Assembly: GCA_964507445.1 (NCBI GenBank)
Contig: CAZDQF010000014.1
Location: forward strand, 1 to 64,000
DNA from: GCA-2683135 sp964507445
GTDB lineage: Bacteria > Planctomycetota > GCA-002687715
DNA: 64,000 bases
Reading direction: 5' to 3'
The number at the start of each line of letters is the position of its first letter. Position 1 is the stretch's first letter. A model generated the notes under the pieces. It was not told the origin of the DNA. It did no database searches and worked only from the letters and a program-made list of their open reading frames with translations. The translations under genes were made by a program, and so were the position numbers. Below, piece by piece: positions 6,885-22,799 of the stretch.

Positions 6885-9005
6885 TCAGCGGTCCTGCTGG
6901 TCGTCCTGAGGAGACCACCTGAGGTCGGTCTCCCCGGCCCAGTACCGGTCCAGGTGGCTCACCAGCCGCTCCATGACCGGCGGACGTAGACCGGCCAGAT
7001 TGCGGACCTGCCCCGGGTCTTCGAGCATGTCGTACAGGCGGTAGATGGGCCCCGCTTCACCCGGGATGTGGATCAGCTTCCAGCGCTTGGTGCGCATCAT
7101 CCGGTCCTTGGTCTTGATGACCTCGTCGTGAAACTGCTCACGCAGGACGAAGTTGTTGCGGAAGCTGGGGTCGATGGCCAGGGTGTCGCTGGCGCCCTTG
7201 GTGAGCAGGACGCCTTCGCCGTGAGCCTTCTTCGGGAAGAACAGGTAGCAGGTCTCCGAGAACACAGGGAGGCACAGGTCCGTCTCCGGCGATTCGATCA
7301 TGGGCTTCAGGGACACGCCTTCGTAGGTCGCAGGGGAGGGGTGACCGAGCAGGTCGAGGATGGTGGGGGCGATGTCCACGTTGCGCGTCGTCCCGGCGAC
7401 CCGGGTCCCCGCGTGGGCCTTGCCCGGGAGCCGGACGATGAACGGGATCCTGGTGCTCTGGTCACCACCGAAGAAGTTGGTGCCGTGGCCCAGGGTCGTC
7501 CCCGTCTCGTAGAGGTCGTCGCCGTGGTCGGACGTGATGATGACGATCGTCTTGTCGAGCAGCCCCCGCGACTCGAGAGACTCGAGGGCGGTGCCGACGA
7601 TGGCGTCGAACTCGGACACGGTCCCGTCATACAGGTCGACGATGTGTTGCTTCTCGGCCTCCGAGAGGGCGTCCGAGAAGCCGCCCTGGATGAACGAGTC
7701 CACCTCGAAGTCGATCTGGTACTGGTTGGGCCCGCGGTAGTCGGGGTCGACCCACTTCCGGGAGTGGGGGTAGCGGGCCGCGTAGGGGAGGTGAGTGGTG
7801 GAGGTGAACAGGACCCCGAAGAAGGGCCGTCGGTTGGCGATGGAGCGGTCCAGTTCGCGGTCGAGCCGGTCGATCAGCACGGGGGGGTTCAGGTAGGCCG
7901 TGATCTGGCGGATCTCGGGGTAGAGCCACTCGCCGACCTCGTTGTTGAAGTAGATCGGGAACACGGCGTGGGCCATGAGCGTCGCTTCGGTGAGGAAGAC
8001 GTTCAGGTTCTGGACGTCCGCGGCGTGGTTTCGACGGAAGCCCATGTCCACGAGCCGGAAGCAGTTCCCTGCCCAGTCACTGGAGACGATGGTGTCGTAC
8101 CCCTCGCGACCGAGGACGTGGGTGAGCAGGTCCGGGTTGTCCGACACGGTCCGTGTCCGCTCCTCACTGGGGAACATGTAGCGGATGCCGTGGGTGACCG
8201 GGAACTGGCTGCTGAGGATGCTGGCCCACGACTCGAGGGTGCTGGCGGTGGCCACGTGCATGCTGTCGAACACGATGCCCTCCGCTGCGATCCGGTCGAT
8301 GTGGGCCGTGGAGGTGGGGCGCTCGTAGCCGTAGCAGGACAGGTGGTCGGCGCGCAGGGAGTCGGAGCCGATGATGAGGACGTTGAGGGGCTGCTGGGGC
8401 GGCGTGGGATCGTCCGCGGGCAGCATCCAGGGTGCGAGGCCCGCGAAGCAGGCCATGGAGGCCCGGACCGCGCGGGGTCGCAGCAGCTTCAGGTAGCTCC
8501 AGAGAGCGAAGGCGACCACCAGCCCCAGCAAGGAGAGGAGCACGTCGACCACCCGCCACTCGTACAGCAGGTACCAGTCGAAGGACGGGAACATCGGGCT
8601 CCAGTGCCTGGCCAGGGCCTCGATGAAGCCGGAGTTCGTCGCGGCGGACAGGCCGAGGCTGAGGATGAACAGCAGGACGTTGACCGAGAGGACACGGAGC
8701 AGTGAGCGGAAGCGGCGACCTGACTTGAGGGCTGGCGAGTTGCGGCACAAGGGGTAGCCGACGAGGGTGTAGATGACCGCCAGGAGCAGGTAGCCCGGGA
8801 GGGTCTTGGCGTTGGCCAGCAGGGCCGTCCCCACGTGGTGCTGTCGTGCGTACTCCGCGATCTGGTTGTCCATGGGGAGGGTGACCGCGGCGAAGGTGAC
8901 CAGTCCGGTCAGGAACAGCAGGAGGGCGATCAGGAGGTTCGTCTTGAGGACGAAGGTCCACGGTCGCGGGCGACAGGTGCCGGATTTCTTGCCTTCGGTG
9001 TGCAT
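6885..9005 (-). CDS. Membrane-anchored sulfatase-fold protein, LtaS/EptA-like topology
   Basis: This 706-residue protein of the alkaline phosphatase/sulfatase superfamily has four or five N-terminal membrane helices within residues 18-200 and a large exported catalytic domain. Metal-site motifs are IGSDSLRADHLSCYGY (about 206-222) and SDHGDDLYETG plus GHGTNFF (about 488-505). The C-x-P-S-R segment that becomes formylglycine in true sulfatases is missing. The aligned stretch reads ATASTLESWAS, so a Thr or Ser would be the nucleophile, as in lipoteichoic-acid synthases and phosphoethanolamine transferases. I therefore favour transfer or hydrolysis of a phospho-head group at the envelope over sulfate ester cleavage. 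The substrate cannot be read from sequence. It is convergent with mutS2 and stands alone. Confidence 0.8.
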   Translation of the reverse strand: MHTEGKKSGTCRPRPWTFVLKTNLLIALLLFLTGLVTFAAVTLPMDNQIAEYARQHHVGTALLANAKTLPGYLLLAVIYTLVGYPLCRNSPALKSGRRFRSLLRVLSVNVLLFILSLGLSAATNSGFIEALARHWSPMFPSFDWYLLYEWRVVDVLLSLLGLVVAFALWSYLKLLRPRAVRASMACFAGLAPWMLPADDPTPPQQPLNVLIIGSDSLRADHLSCYGYERPTSTAHIDRIAAEGIVFDSMHVATASTLESWASILSSQFPVTHGIRYMFPSEERTRTVSDNPDLLTHVLGREGYDTIVSSDWAGNCFRLVDMGFRRNHAADVQNLNVFLTEATLMAHAVFPIYFNNEVGEWLYPEIRQITAYLNPPVLIDRLDRELDRSIANRRPFFGVLFTSTTHLPYAARYPHSRKWVDPDYRGPNQYQIDFEVDSFIQGGFSDALSEAEKQHIVDLYDGTVSEFDAIVGTALESLESRGLLDKTIVIITSDHGDDLYETGTTLGHGTNFFGGDQSTRIPFIVRLPGKAHAGTRVAGTTRNVDIAPTILDLLGHPSPATYEGVSLKPMIESPETDLCLPVFSETCYLFFPKKAHGEGVLLTKGASDTLAIDPSFRNNFVLREQFHDEVIKTKDRMMRTKRWKLIHIPGEAGPIYRLYDMLEDPGQVRNLAGLRPPVMERLVSHLDRYWAGETDLRWSPQDDQQDR

Positions 9006-9012
9006 CAGGTCA

Positions 9013-9040
9013 ATTATTCGTTGGATCTCCCAAAGCCCAA
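9013..9040 (-). promoter_or_regulatory. Candidate promoter for the sulfatase-fold gene, near-leaderless
   Basis: On the minus strand TTGGGC (9040-9035) is followed after 16 bp by AATAAT (9018-9013). The start codon lies at 9005, only 7 nt beyond the -10 element, so the predicted transcript would begin at or next to the ATG. No Shine-Dalgarno sequence is visible. Confidence 0.45.
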
Positions 9041-9117
9041 GCGTGCTTCGGAGCCATCAGTGGTGGAAGGTCACGGTTGCCGTGGGGCGCCCGGGCGGTT
9101 TCCTTGACGACAGGTGG

Positions 9118-9146
9118 TTGAAGCCGCCACGGTTAGGGCGTAAATA
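9118..9146 (+). promoter_or_regulatory. Candidate promoter for the tRNA-tuf operon
   Basis: TTGAAG (9118-9123) and TAAATA (9141-9146) are separated by 17 bp and lie about 110 bp before the first tRNA, as expected for a stable-RNA operon. The rest of 9006-9256 holds no gene I can support. Confidence 0.55.
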
Positions 9147-9256
9147 GATGGACTTCCGACGCTTCCGTGGTCCTCGTGCAACTTCGGGCGCCGTTGGCTC
9201 CAGATGGAATGGCGCGCAACCCGTTGTTGCGACGAGGTTTGTGGTTGTTTCGAATG

Positions 9257-9329
9257 GCCAGCGTAGCTCAGTTGGCAGAGCAGCGGTTTTGTAAACCGCA
9301 GGTCGCCGGTTCGAGCCCGGCCGCTGGCT
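9257..9329 (+). tRNA. tRNA-Thr (anticodon UGU)
   Basis: The full cloverleaf can be drawn. Acceptor arms are GCCAGCG/CGCTGGC, the anticodon stem is GCGGT/ACCGC around loop TTTGTAA, and the T arm is GCCGG-TTCGAGC-CCGGC. The length is 73 nt with discriminator T, and CCA is not encoded. It is first of four tRNAs ahead of tuf. Confidence 0.95.
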
Positions 9330-9402
9330 CTTCCGATCAGCTGTCAGCGGGAGACAGGTCGCCGGGAGCGTGTGATTTGAGAAACGAGCAACGAACAAGG
9401 CG

Positions 9403-9484
9403 GGGGGGATGCCCGAGCGGTCAAAGGGAGCAGACTGTAAATCTGCCGGCTTCGCCTACGGAGGTTCGAATCCTCCTCCCCCCA
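9403..9484 (+). tRNA. tRNA-Tyr (anticodon GUA)
   Basis: This is a class II tRNA of 82 nt with a long variable arm. The acceptor is GGGGGGA/TCCCCCC, the anticodon loop is CTGTAAA, the T arm is GGAGG-TTCGAAT-CCTCC, and the discriminator is A. It lies second in the tRNA-tuf operon. Confidence 0.95.
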
Positions 9485-9487
9485 TCG

Positions 9488-9558
9488 GCGGGTGTAGCTC
9501 AGTGGTAGAGCCCCAGCCTTCCAAGCTGGTTGCGTGGGTTCGATTCCCATCACCCGCT
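9488..9558 (+). tRNA. tRNA-Gly (anticodon UCC)
   Basis: The acceptor is GCGGGTG/CACCCGC, the anticodon loop is CTTCCAA and the T loop is TTCGATT. The length is 71 nt with discriminator T and no encoded CCA. Only 3 nt separate it from tRNA-Tyr, so a shared precursor transcript is certain. Confidence 0.95.
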
Positions 9559-9576
9559 CACAACAGTTACGAGCGT

Positions 9577-9649
9577 GCTGCTGTAGCTCAGTTGGTAGAG
9601 CACGTCCTTGGTAAGGACGAGGTCATGGGTTCGAGTCCCATCAGCAGCT
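9577..9649 (+). tRNA. tRNA-Thr (anticodon GGU)
   Basis: The acceptor is GCTGCTG/CAGCAGC, the anticodon stem is CGTCC/GGACG with loop TTGGTAA, and the T loop is TTCGAGT. The length is 73 nt with discriminator T. The order Thr-Tyr-Gly-Thr-tuf matches the thrU-tyrU-glyT-thrT-tufB operon of Escherichia coli. Confidence 0.95.
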
Positions 9650-9743
9650 CCATTCTCCTCTCGGCCGCGACGGAGTGCGGTCGGGGCAGCATTGATGGCA
9701 GGGCGATACCCCATCGCGGGTGAGAGCCAGGAGCACGATTGGC

Positions 9744-10946
<1,203 letters not shown>

Positions 10947-10961
10947 CTCCACCGCCATGTG

Positions 10962-10986
10962 CCGGGCCGACCGTTGGTCGGCCCGG
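10962..10986 (+). promoter_or_regulatory. 11-bp GC hairpin between tuf and secE
   Basis: The arms CCGGGCCGACC (10962-10972) and GGTCGGCCCGG (10976-10986) pair perfectly around a GTT loop. No T tract follows, so it is not a canonical intrinsic terminator. It could be an mRNA-stability or processing element, limiting read-through from the very highly expressed tuf into secE-nusG. Confidence 0.6.
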
Positions 10987-11004
10987 TGCACCGAGGAGTC
11001 CCAA

Positions 11005-11451
11005 ATGGCTGAAACACCGAGACGAGGACAGGGAAAACTGGTCAGACGAACTTCGTTCTGGCTCCTGGCGTCCCTGGTCATCTGGGGCGGCCGCGTGCTG
11101 TACACGTGGCTCATCAACACCTTCGAGGGCACCCGCACCCTGCTGTTCGGAGGCGAGTACGCCGACGGGTGGGTGATCCCCGTGTTCGAGCAGCGGTTCG
11201 ACGTCGCCTTCGTCGTCGCATGGGCCGTGGCGGGGTTGGGCCTCTTCATGGTGGCGCGCTTCCTCGGACGTGACCGCTCCGTGACGTTCCTCGTGGACAC
11301 CGAGGACGAGTTGAAGAAGGTCACCTGGCCCAGCTGGCCGGACGCCAAGGCCTCTTCCATGATCGTCCTGGTGTTCGTTCTGTTCCTGGCCGCCATCCTC
11401 TACATCTCGGACATCGCCCTCGAGAAGGTCTTCTCCTGGGTGCTCACGTGA
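11005..11451 (+). CDS. secE: Preprotein translocase subunit SecE
   Basis: SecE stabilises SecY in the protein-conducting channel. The 148-residue protein ends with the diagnostic cytoplasmic helix DELKKVTWPSWPDA followed by one membrane helix (MIVLVFVLFLAAILYI). Two further hydrophobic segments precede it (about residues 17-40 and 68-88), making this a three-helix SecE like that of E. coli rather than the minimal one-helix type. The start is at the ATG preceded by GAGGAG. It lies directly before nusG, the conserved secE-nusG pair. Confidence 0.93.
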   Translation: MAETPRRGQGKLVRRTSFWLLASLVIWGGRVLYTWLINTFEGTRTLLFGGEYADGWVIPVFEQRFDVAFVVAWAVAGLGLFMVARFLGRDRSVTFLVDTEDELKKVTWPSWPDAKASSMIVLVFVLFLAAILYISDIALEKVFSWVLT

Positions 11452-11457
11452 TCCGCC

Positions 11458-12298
11458 ATGGTTGACGAACCGACGACCGACGCTGACGGGGAAGCCCAAG
11501 AGGTGGCCGACGCTTCGCAGGCTGAGGCCGCTCCTGCCGCGGAGGGCGCCGCTCCTGCCGCGGAGGGCGCCGCTCTTGCCGNNNNNNNNNNNNNNNNNNN
11601 NNNNNNNNNNNNNNNNNNNNNNNNNNNNNNNNNNNNNNNNNNNNNNNNNNNNNNNNNNNNNNNNNNNNNNNNNNNNNNNNNCGGAGGGCGCCGCTCCTGC
11701 CGCGGAGGGCGCCGCTCCTGCCGCGGAGGGCGCCGCTCCTGCCGCGGAGGGCGCCGCCGCCGCGCGGTGGTACGCGGTGCGGGTCCAGAGCAACAAGGAG
11801 GACTCCGTGCGTCGCAACATGGCCCGGCGCATCGAGCTCCGGGGGTTGCAGCGCAAGATCACTCAGTTGGTGGTGCCCACCGAGAAGGTGGCCGAGATCA
11901 AGAACGGCAAGAAGCGCACGCGACAGGTCAAGACCTACCCGGGCTACGTCCTGGTGGAGATGGTCATGGACGACGAGTCGTGGGCGTTCGTCCGTGAGAC
12001 CCCCGGCGTGGGGGACTTCGTCGGCGGCAACGCCGGCGCTCATCAGAAACCGTTCCCGCTCCTGCCGGAAGAGGTGAACAAGATCTTCGGGGTCGAGACG
12101 CCTGACGCAGAGGCTCCCAAGATCAAGATCGACTTCGGCCAGGGGGATCGGGTGAAGATCCGCGAGGGCCCGTTCGAGAACTTCGACGGGGTCGTGGAGC
12201 AGATCAACGAACAGAAGGGCACCGTTCGGGTGGTGGTGACGATCTTCGGTCGCGCCACGCCGGTGGAGCTCCAGTACTGGCAGGTCGAGACGATCTGA
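11458..12298 (+). CDS. nusG: Transcription termination/antitermination factor NusG with N-terminal repeat extension, contains an assembly gap
   Basis: NusG binds RNA polymerase, promotes processive elongation and links it to Rho or the ribosome. The core after about 11763 is a normal NGN domain (RWYAVRVQSNKED, VPTEKV, KTYPGYVLVEM, ETPGVGDFVGG) plus a KOW domain (GDRVKIREGPFENFDGVV...VTIFGRATPVEL). Before it lies an acidic, Ala-rich leader from the ATG at 11458 (MVDEPTTDADGEAQEV) and a tandem AAPAAEG heptad. A run of exactly 100 N interrupts the repeat, and the reading frame differs by one on the two sides. Because 100 is a conventional placeholder, I read one intact gene with an unsized gap. 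Joining the flanks directly restores both repeat phase and frame. Confidence 0.88.
11527..11752 (+). repeat. 21-bp coding tandem repeat (AAPAAEG heptads) in nusG
   Basis: The unit GCCGCTCCTGCCGCGGAGGGC is repeated head to tail: two complete copies plus a partial before the N run, and three complete copies plus a partial after it. Copies are nearly identical at the DNA level, with one CCT to CTT change at 11575-11577. That suggests recent slippage or unequal crossing-over and explains the assembly failure. Confidence 0.92.
11582..11681. other. Assembly gap of exactly 100 N inside the nusG repeat
   Basis: One hundred consecutive N, a standard placeholder for a gap of unknown length. For nusG to be intact the true length must be a multiple of 3. 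If only whole 21-bp units are missing it is 21n, including zero. Confidence 0.97.
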
Positions 12299-12314
12299 CC
12301 GATCGAGTCAACAC

Positions 12315-12740
12315 ATGGCCAAGCAAGTCAACGCGAAGATCAAGTTGCAGTGCCCCGGGGGCCAGGCGACGCCGGCGCCGCCGGTGGGACCTGCGCTGGG
12401 TCAGCACGGCGTCAACATCGGCGAATTCGTCAAGAAGTTCAACGACGCCACTCGTGAGAACCAGGGCCTCACCATCCCGGTGGAGATCACCGTCTACAAC
12501 GACCGTTCGTTCGACTTCATCCTCAAGTCGCCGCCGGCGGCCGTGCTGCTGAAGAAGGCTGCGGGGGTGGTCAAGGGCGCCGGGAACCCCAAGACGGACC
12601 GGGTCGGTCAGGTGACCATGGACCAGGTGAGGGAGATCGTGAAGCTCAAGGAGAAGGACCTGAACGCCGCCTCCGAGGAGGCCGCGTGTCTCATCATCGC
12701 GGGCACCGCCCGTTCGATGGGCATCAAGGTCGTGGACTGA
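12315..12740 (+). CDS. rplK: 50S ribosomal protein L11
   Basis: L11 forms the GTPase-associated centre with 23S rRNA and L10/L12. The 141 residues match the family closely: AKIKLQCPGGQATPAPPVGPALGQHGVNI at the N-terminus (the proline-rich thiostrepton/EF-G contact region), then FDFILKSPPAAVLLKKAAG, and a C-terminal rRNA-binding domain ending GTARSMGIKV. It follows nusG by 16 bp. The 142-bp gap to rplA contains two hairpins, TGGCCGGC/GCCGGCC at 12755-12774 and the larger one listed separately. Confidence 0.97.
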   Translation: MAKQVNAKIKLQCPGGQATPAPPVGPALGQHGVNIGEFVKKFNDATRENQGLTIPVEITVYNDRSFDFILKSPPAAVLLKKAAGVVKGAGNPKTDRVGQVTMDQVREIVKLKEKDLNAASEEAACLIIAGTARSMGIKVVD

Positions 12741-12825
12741 CACAGACACACCGGTGGCCGGCTCCGCGCCGGCCGTCGGCCAGGATCAGGTCCCGGTAGC
12801 GTTTGCCGGGACGCGAGGCGGCGGG

Positions 12826-12872
12826 CCTTCAGGGTGCAGCCGGACCGCTTCGTGAAGGGTGCACCCTGAAGG
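12826..12872 (+). promoter_or_regulatory. Hairpin overlapping the rplA ribosome-binding site, candidate L1 autoregulatory leader
   Basis: CCTTCAGGGTGCA (12826-12838) and TGCACCCTGAAGG (12860-12872) form a perfect 13-bp stem with a 21-nt loop. Its 3' arm includes the first bases of AAGGAGG (12869-12875), the Shine-Dalgarno of rplA, whose ATG is at 12883. Formation of the stem should block initiation. L1 is known to repress its own operon by binding an mRNA copy of its rRNA site, so this is a good candidate for that control. The detailed L1 recognition loop was not verified. Confidence 0.65.
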
Positions 12873-12882
12873 AGGCGCGCGA

Positions 12883-13566
12883 ATGCCGAGAACAGGCAAG
12901 AGATATCGCGCCGCGCACGGTCAGGTCGACCACGACCGTCAATACGAAGTGGCGGAAGCTGTGGGTCTCCTGGCCGCCATGCCCAAGGCGAAGTTCGACG
13001 AGACCGTCGAGGTGAGCCTGCGGTTAGGGATCGACCCCAAGAAGTCGGACCAGGTGGTCCGTGGGTCGATCAGCCTTCCCCACGGCATCGGCAAGGAGTT
13101 GCGCGTGGTCGTGTTCGCCGAGGGCGACAAGGCCGAAGCGGCGACCGCGGCTGGGGCCATGGAGGTGGGCTCGGCCGAGCTCGCGAAGAAGATCCAGGAT
13201 GGCTGGACCGATTTCGACGTCGCGGTAGCGACCCCCGACATGATGAAGCATGTCGGCAAGCTGGGAAAGGTGCTCGGGCCGCAAGGCAAGATGCCCTCGC
13301 CCAAGGCTGGCACGGTGACCATGGATGTGGCCACCGCCGTCCAGGAGTTCAAGGCGGGCAAGATCGAGTTCCGCAATGACTCCGGAGCCAACGTGGCCGC
13401 GCCCATGGGCAAACGGTCGTTCCAACCGAAGCAGCTCGAGGAGAACGTGGAGGCGTTTCTATCGCATCTGCGGACCCTCAAGCCCACAGCCGCCAAGGGC
13501 AACTTCGTGGTGAGGGGGTCTCTCTCCGCCACCCAGTCCCCTGGTATTTCCCTCAAGGTGTCGTAG
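12883..13566 (+). CDS. rplA: 50S ribosomal protein L1
   Basis: L1 binds 23S rRNA helices 76-78, moves the stalk at the E site and represses its own translation. The 227 residues carry the family pattern FDETVEVSLRLGIDPKKSDQVVRGSISLPHG near the N-terminus, then DVAVATPDMMKHVGKLGKVLGPQGKMPSPKAGTV and a C-terminal GNFVVRGSLSATQSPGISL. The start MPRTGKRY at 12883 is supported by AAGGAGG 7 nt upstream. A longer frame to 12859 would run through the regulatory hairpin and is unlikely. rplJ follows after 9 bp. Confidence 0.97.
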   Translation: MPRTGKRYRAAHGQVDHDRQYEVAEAVGLLAAMPKAKFDETVEVSLRLGIDPKKSDQVVRGSISLPHGIGKELRVVVFAEGDKAEAATAAGAMEVGSAELAKKIQDGWTDFDVAVATPDMMKHVGKLGKVLGPQGKMPSPKAGTVTMDVATAVQEFKAGKIEFRNDSGANVAAPMGKRSFQPKQLEENVEAFLSHLRTLKPTAAKGNFVVRGSLSATQSPGISLKVS

Positions 13567-13575
13567 GAGGCAGAC

Positions 13576-14103
13576 ATGAGCAAAGCACTCAACGCTGCAC
13601 TGATCGACGGCCTCTCGCGGGAGTTGGACGGCGTCGATTCCTGTGTCGTGGTCGGCACCAGCGCCATGACCGTGGAGGAGGTGTCGGAGTTCAGGGACTC
13701 CCTCAGGGAGCAGAGCTTTCGCATGCGGGTGGTCAAGAACTCGCTGGCGAAGCTCTCCTTCGAGCAGGTCGGTCTGACCGGCCTGGGAGCGGTCCTCGAC
13801 GGTCCTTCGGCCATCATCCACGGGGGTGAAGGCGCCCTGGCCATCTCCAAGGTGGTCATGGGAGCGAAGGAGAAGGCCAAGGAGAAACTACAGGTTCACG
13901 GCGGCTTCAACGAAGGAGAAGTCGTGGACTCCCAGGGCATCGAAGCCCTGTCCAAGGTGCCCGGAAGGCAAGAGCTGCTCGCCATGTGCATGAGCGGCTT
14001 CTTCGGTCCGGTGAGCAACATGGCTCAGAACATGGACAACCTGTTCACGGAGATGCATGGGTTGTTCGAGGCATTGATCGAGAAGAACGGTACCGCCGAG
14101 TAA
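13576..14103 (+). CDS. rplJ: 50S ribosomal protein L10
   Basis: L10 anchors L7/L12 dimers to the ribosome to form the stalk. The 175 residues show the expected N-terminal rRNA-binding domain (SFRMRVVKNSLAKLSFEQVGL; GPSAIIHGG) and a long C-terminal helix that binds L12. The protein begins MSKALNAALIDGL, and TAGGAGG precedes the start. Only 9 bp separate it from rplA, so there is no room for a separate L10 leader, and control must come from the rplA leader or the downstream junction. Confidence 0.95.
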   Translation: MSKALNAALIDGLSRELDGVDSCVVVGTSAMTVEEVSEFRDSLREQSFRMRVVKNSLAKLSFEQVGLTGLGAVLDGPSAIIHGGEGALAISKVVMGAKEKAKEKLQVHGGFNEGEVVDSQGIEALSKVPGRQELLAMCMSGFFGPVSNMAQNMDNLFTEMHGLFEALIEKNGTAE

Positions 14104-14108
14104 ACAGT

Positions 14109-14132
14109 CTGGCGGCCCGGCCAGGGCGCCAG
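14109..14132 (+). promoter_or_regulatory. Hairpin between rplJ and rplL
   Basis: CTGGCG (14109-14114) pairs with CGCCAG (14127-14132), and an inner CCC/GGG (14116-14118 with 14124-14126) extends the stem to nine pairs with one bulged G. It sits in the 52-nt gap before rplL, where differential translation or mRNA stability must give the known excess of L7/L12 over L10. Confidence 0.45.
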
Positions 14133-14155
14133 CGGGATGGAACAAGGAAAGAACC

Positions 14156-14560
14156 ATGTCTGAAGAGACCACCGCAACGTATTCCGAGAAAGTTCAGGGG
14201 ATCCTCGACGCCGTCGGTGACATGAAGGTCACCGAACTCGTGGAGCTCAAGGAGGCCTTCAAGGAGACCTTCAAGGTCGAGGCAGCGGCGCCCGTGATGA
14301 TGGGTGGCCCCGCGGCCGGCGGCGACGGCGGCGGCGGCGAGGAGGAGAAGGACTCCTTCGACGTTGTGCTGACCGGTGCGGGCACCAACAAGATCCAGGT
14401 GATCAAGGCCATCCGCGCCATCACCAGCCTGGGCCTGAAGGAAGCCAAGGCCCTCGTCGACGAGGCCCCCAAGCCTGTCAAGGAAGGGGCGAGCAAGGAC
14501 GAGGCTGAGGACATCAAGAAGCAGCTCGAGGAAGCGGGCGCCGAGGTCGAGCTCAAGTAG
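14156..14560 (+). CDS. rplL: 50S ribosomal protein L7/L12
   Basis: This is the multicopy stalk protein that recruits and stimulates translational GTPases. Of 134 residues, about 1-35 form the dimerisation domain (VTELVELKEAFKETFKV). An Ala/Gly/acidic hinge follows (GGDGGGGEEE), then the conserved C-terminal domain (EKDSFDVVLTGAGTNKIQVIK, LGLKEAKALVDEAPKPVKEGASK, EEAGAEVELK). It is slightly longer than the usual 120-125 because of the glycine-rich hinge. AAGGAAAG precedes the ATG. Confidence 0.97.
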   Translation: MSEETTATYSEKVQGILDAVGDMKVTELVELKEAFKETFKVEAAAPVMMGGPAAGGDGGGGEEEKDSFDVVLTGAGTNKIQVIKAIRAITSLGLKEAKALVDEAPKPVKEGASKDEAEDIKKQLEEAGAEVELK

Positions 14561-14841
14561 CCGACGTCCGTGTGGCGAGGCTGATCAGCGGATCGGCCTC
14601 GTCGTTCCCTGTGTTGCGACTGTTTAGTTGTCGGGCGCGCCTTTGGGGGCGCGGCCGGCGTGGATCCGAGGATTCGCGAGGGACCGGCATCGCGAGAGCG
14701 GACCGTAAAGCGTCGAGGCTCGAGAGCGCGCACTCTGTGGAGGAGCGCTTCCGGGCCCTCCGTGCGTCTCCGCGCGGCGCCGCTGTGGCCCCCGCTCCCT
14801 GGTGCTGCTCCATGGATCGACGGAACGGCTGAGGTGACTTG
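14561..14841 (+). promoter_or_regulatory. rplL-rpoB intergenic region with hairpin, candidate attenuator
   Basis: This 281-bp gap contains no supported gene. It has an imperfect hairpin soon after the rplL stop: CGAGGC-T-GATC (14576-14586) with GATC-G-GCCTCG (14591-14601), followed by a weakly T-rich stretch (TCGTT). In many bacteria the same position carries an attenuator that reduces rpoBC transcription relative to the ribosomal genes. The same role is inferred here from position and structure. Confidence 0.45.
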
Positions 14842-18534
<3,693 letters not shown>

Positions 18535-18546
18535 GAGAACAGACGA

Positions 18547-22713
<4,167 letters not shown>

Positions 22714-22784
22714 TCGTTCTGGCCGGGGCCGCCGCCCCGCGCCCTTCGTGGGCGCGGGCGCGCTGCCCCCGCGCCAACGGGTTG

Positions 22785-22793
22785 TGCTACGGT
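22785..22793 (+). promoter_or_regulatory. Extended -10-like element TGC-TACGGT before the LamG cassette
   Basis: TGC followed by TACGGT ends 6 nt before the ATG at 22800, and no Shine-Dalgarno sequence is seen. A promoter here would give a leaderless mRNA. No convincing -35 element is present. The same TGCTAC core precedes the ORFs at 62450 and 63637. Confidence 0.35.
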
Positions 22794-22799
22794 TGCACC

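Noticed and set aside
7068..8705. 545-codon plus-strand frame opposite the sulfatase-fold gene
   Set aside because: Antisense shadow; Val/Gly/Asp-rich without motifs, against clear membrane helices and metal motifs on the minus strand.
11462..11581. Alternative N-terminus of nusG in the +2 frame (Arg/Pro/Leu-rich)
   Set aside because: It appears only because the 100-N placeholder shifts the frame. The 11458 frame gives the acidic leader and the AAPAAEG repeat that continues after the gap.
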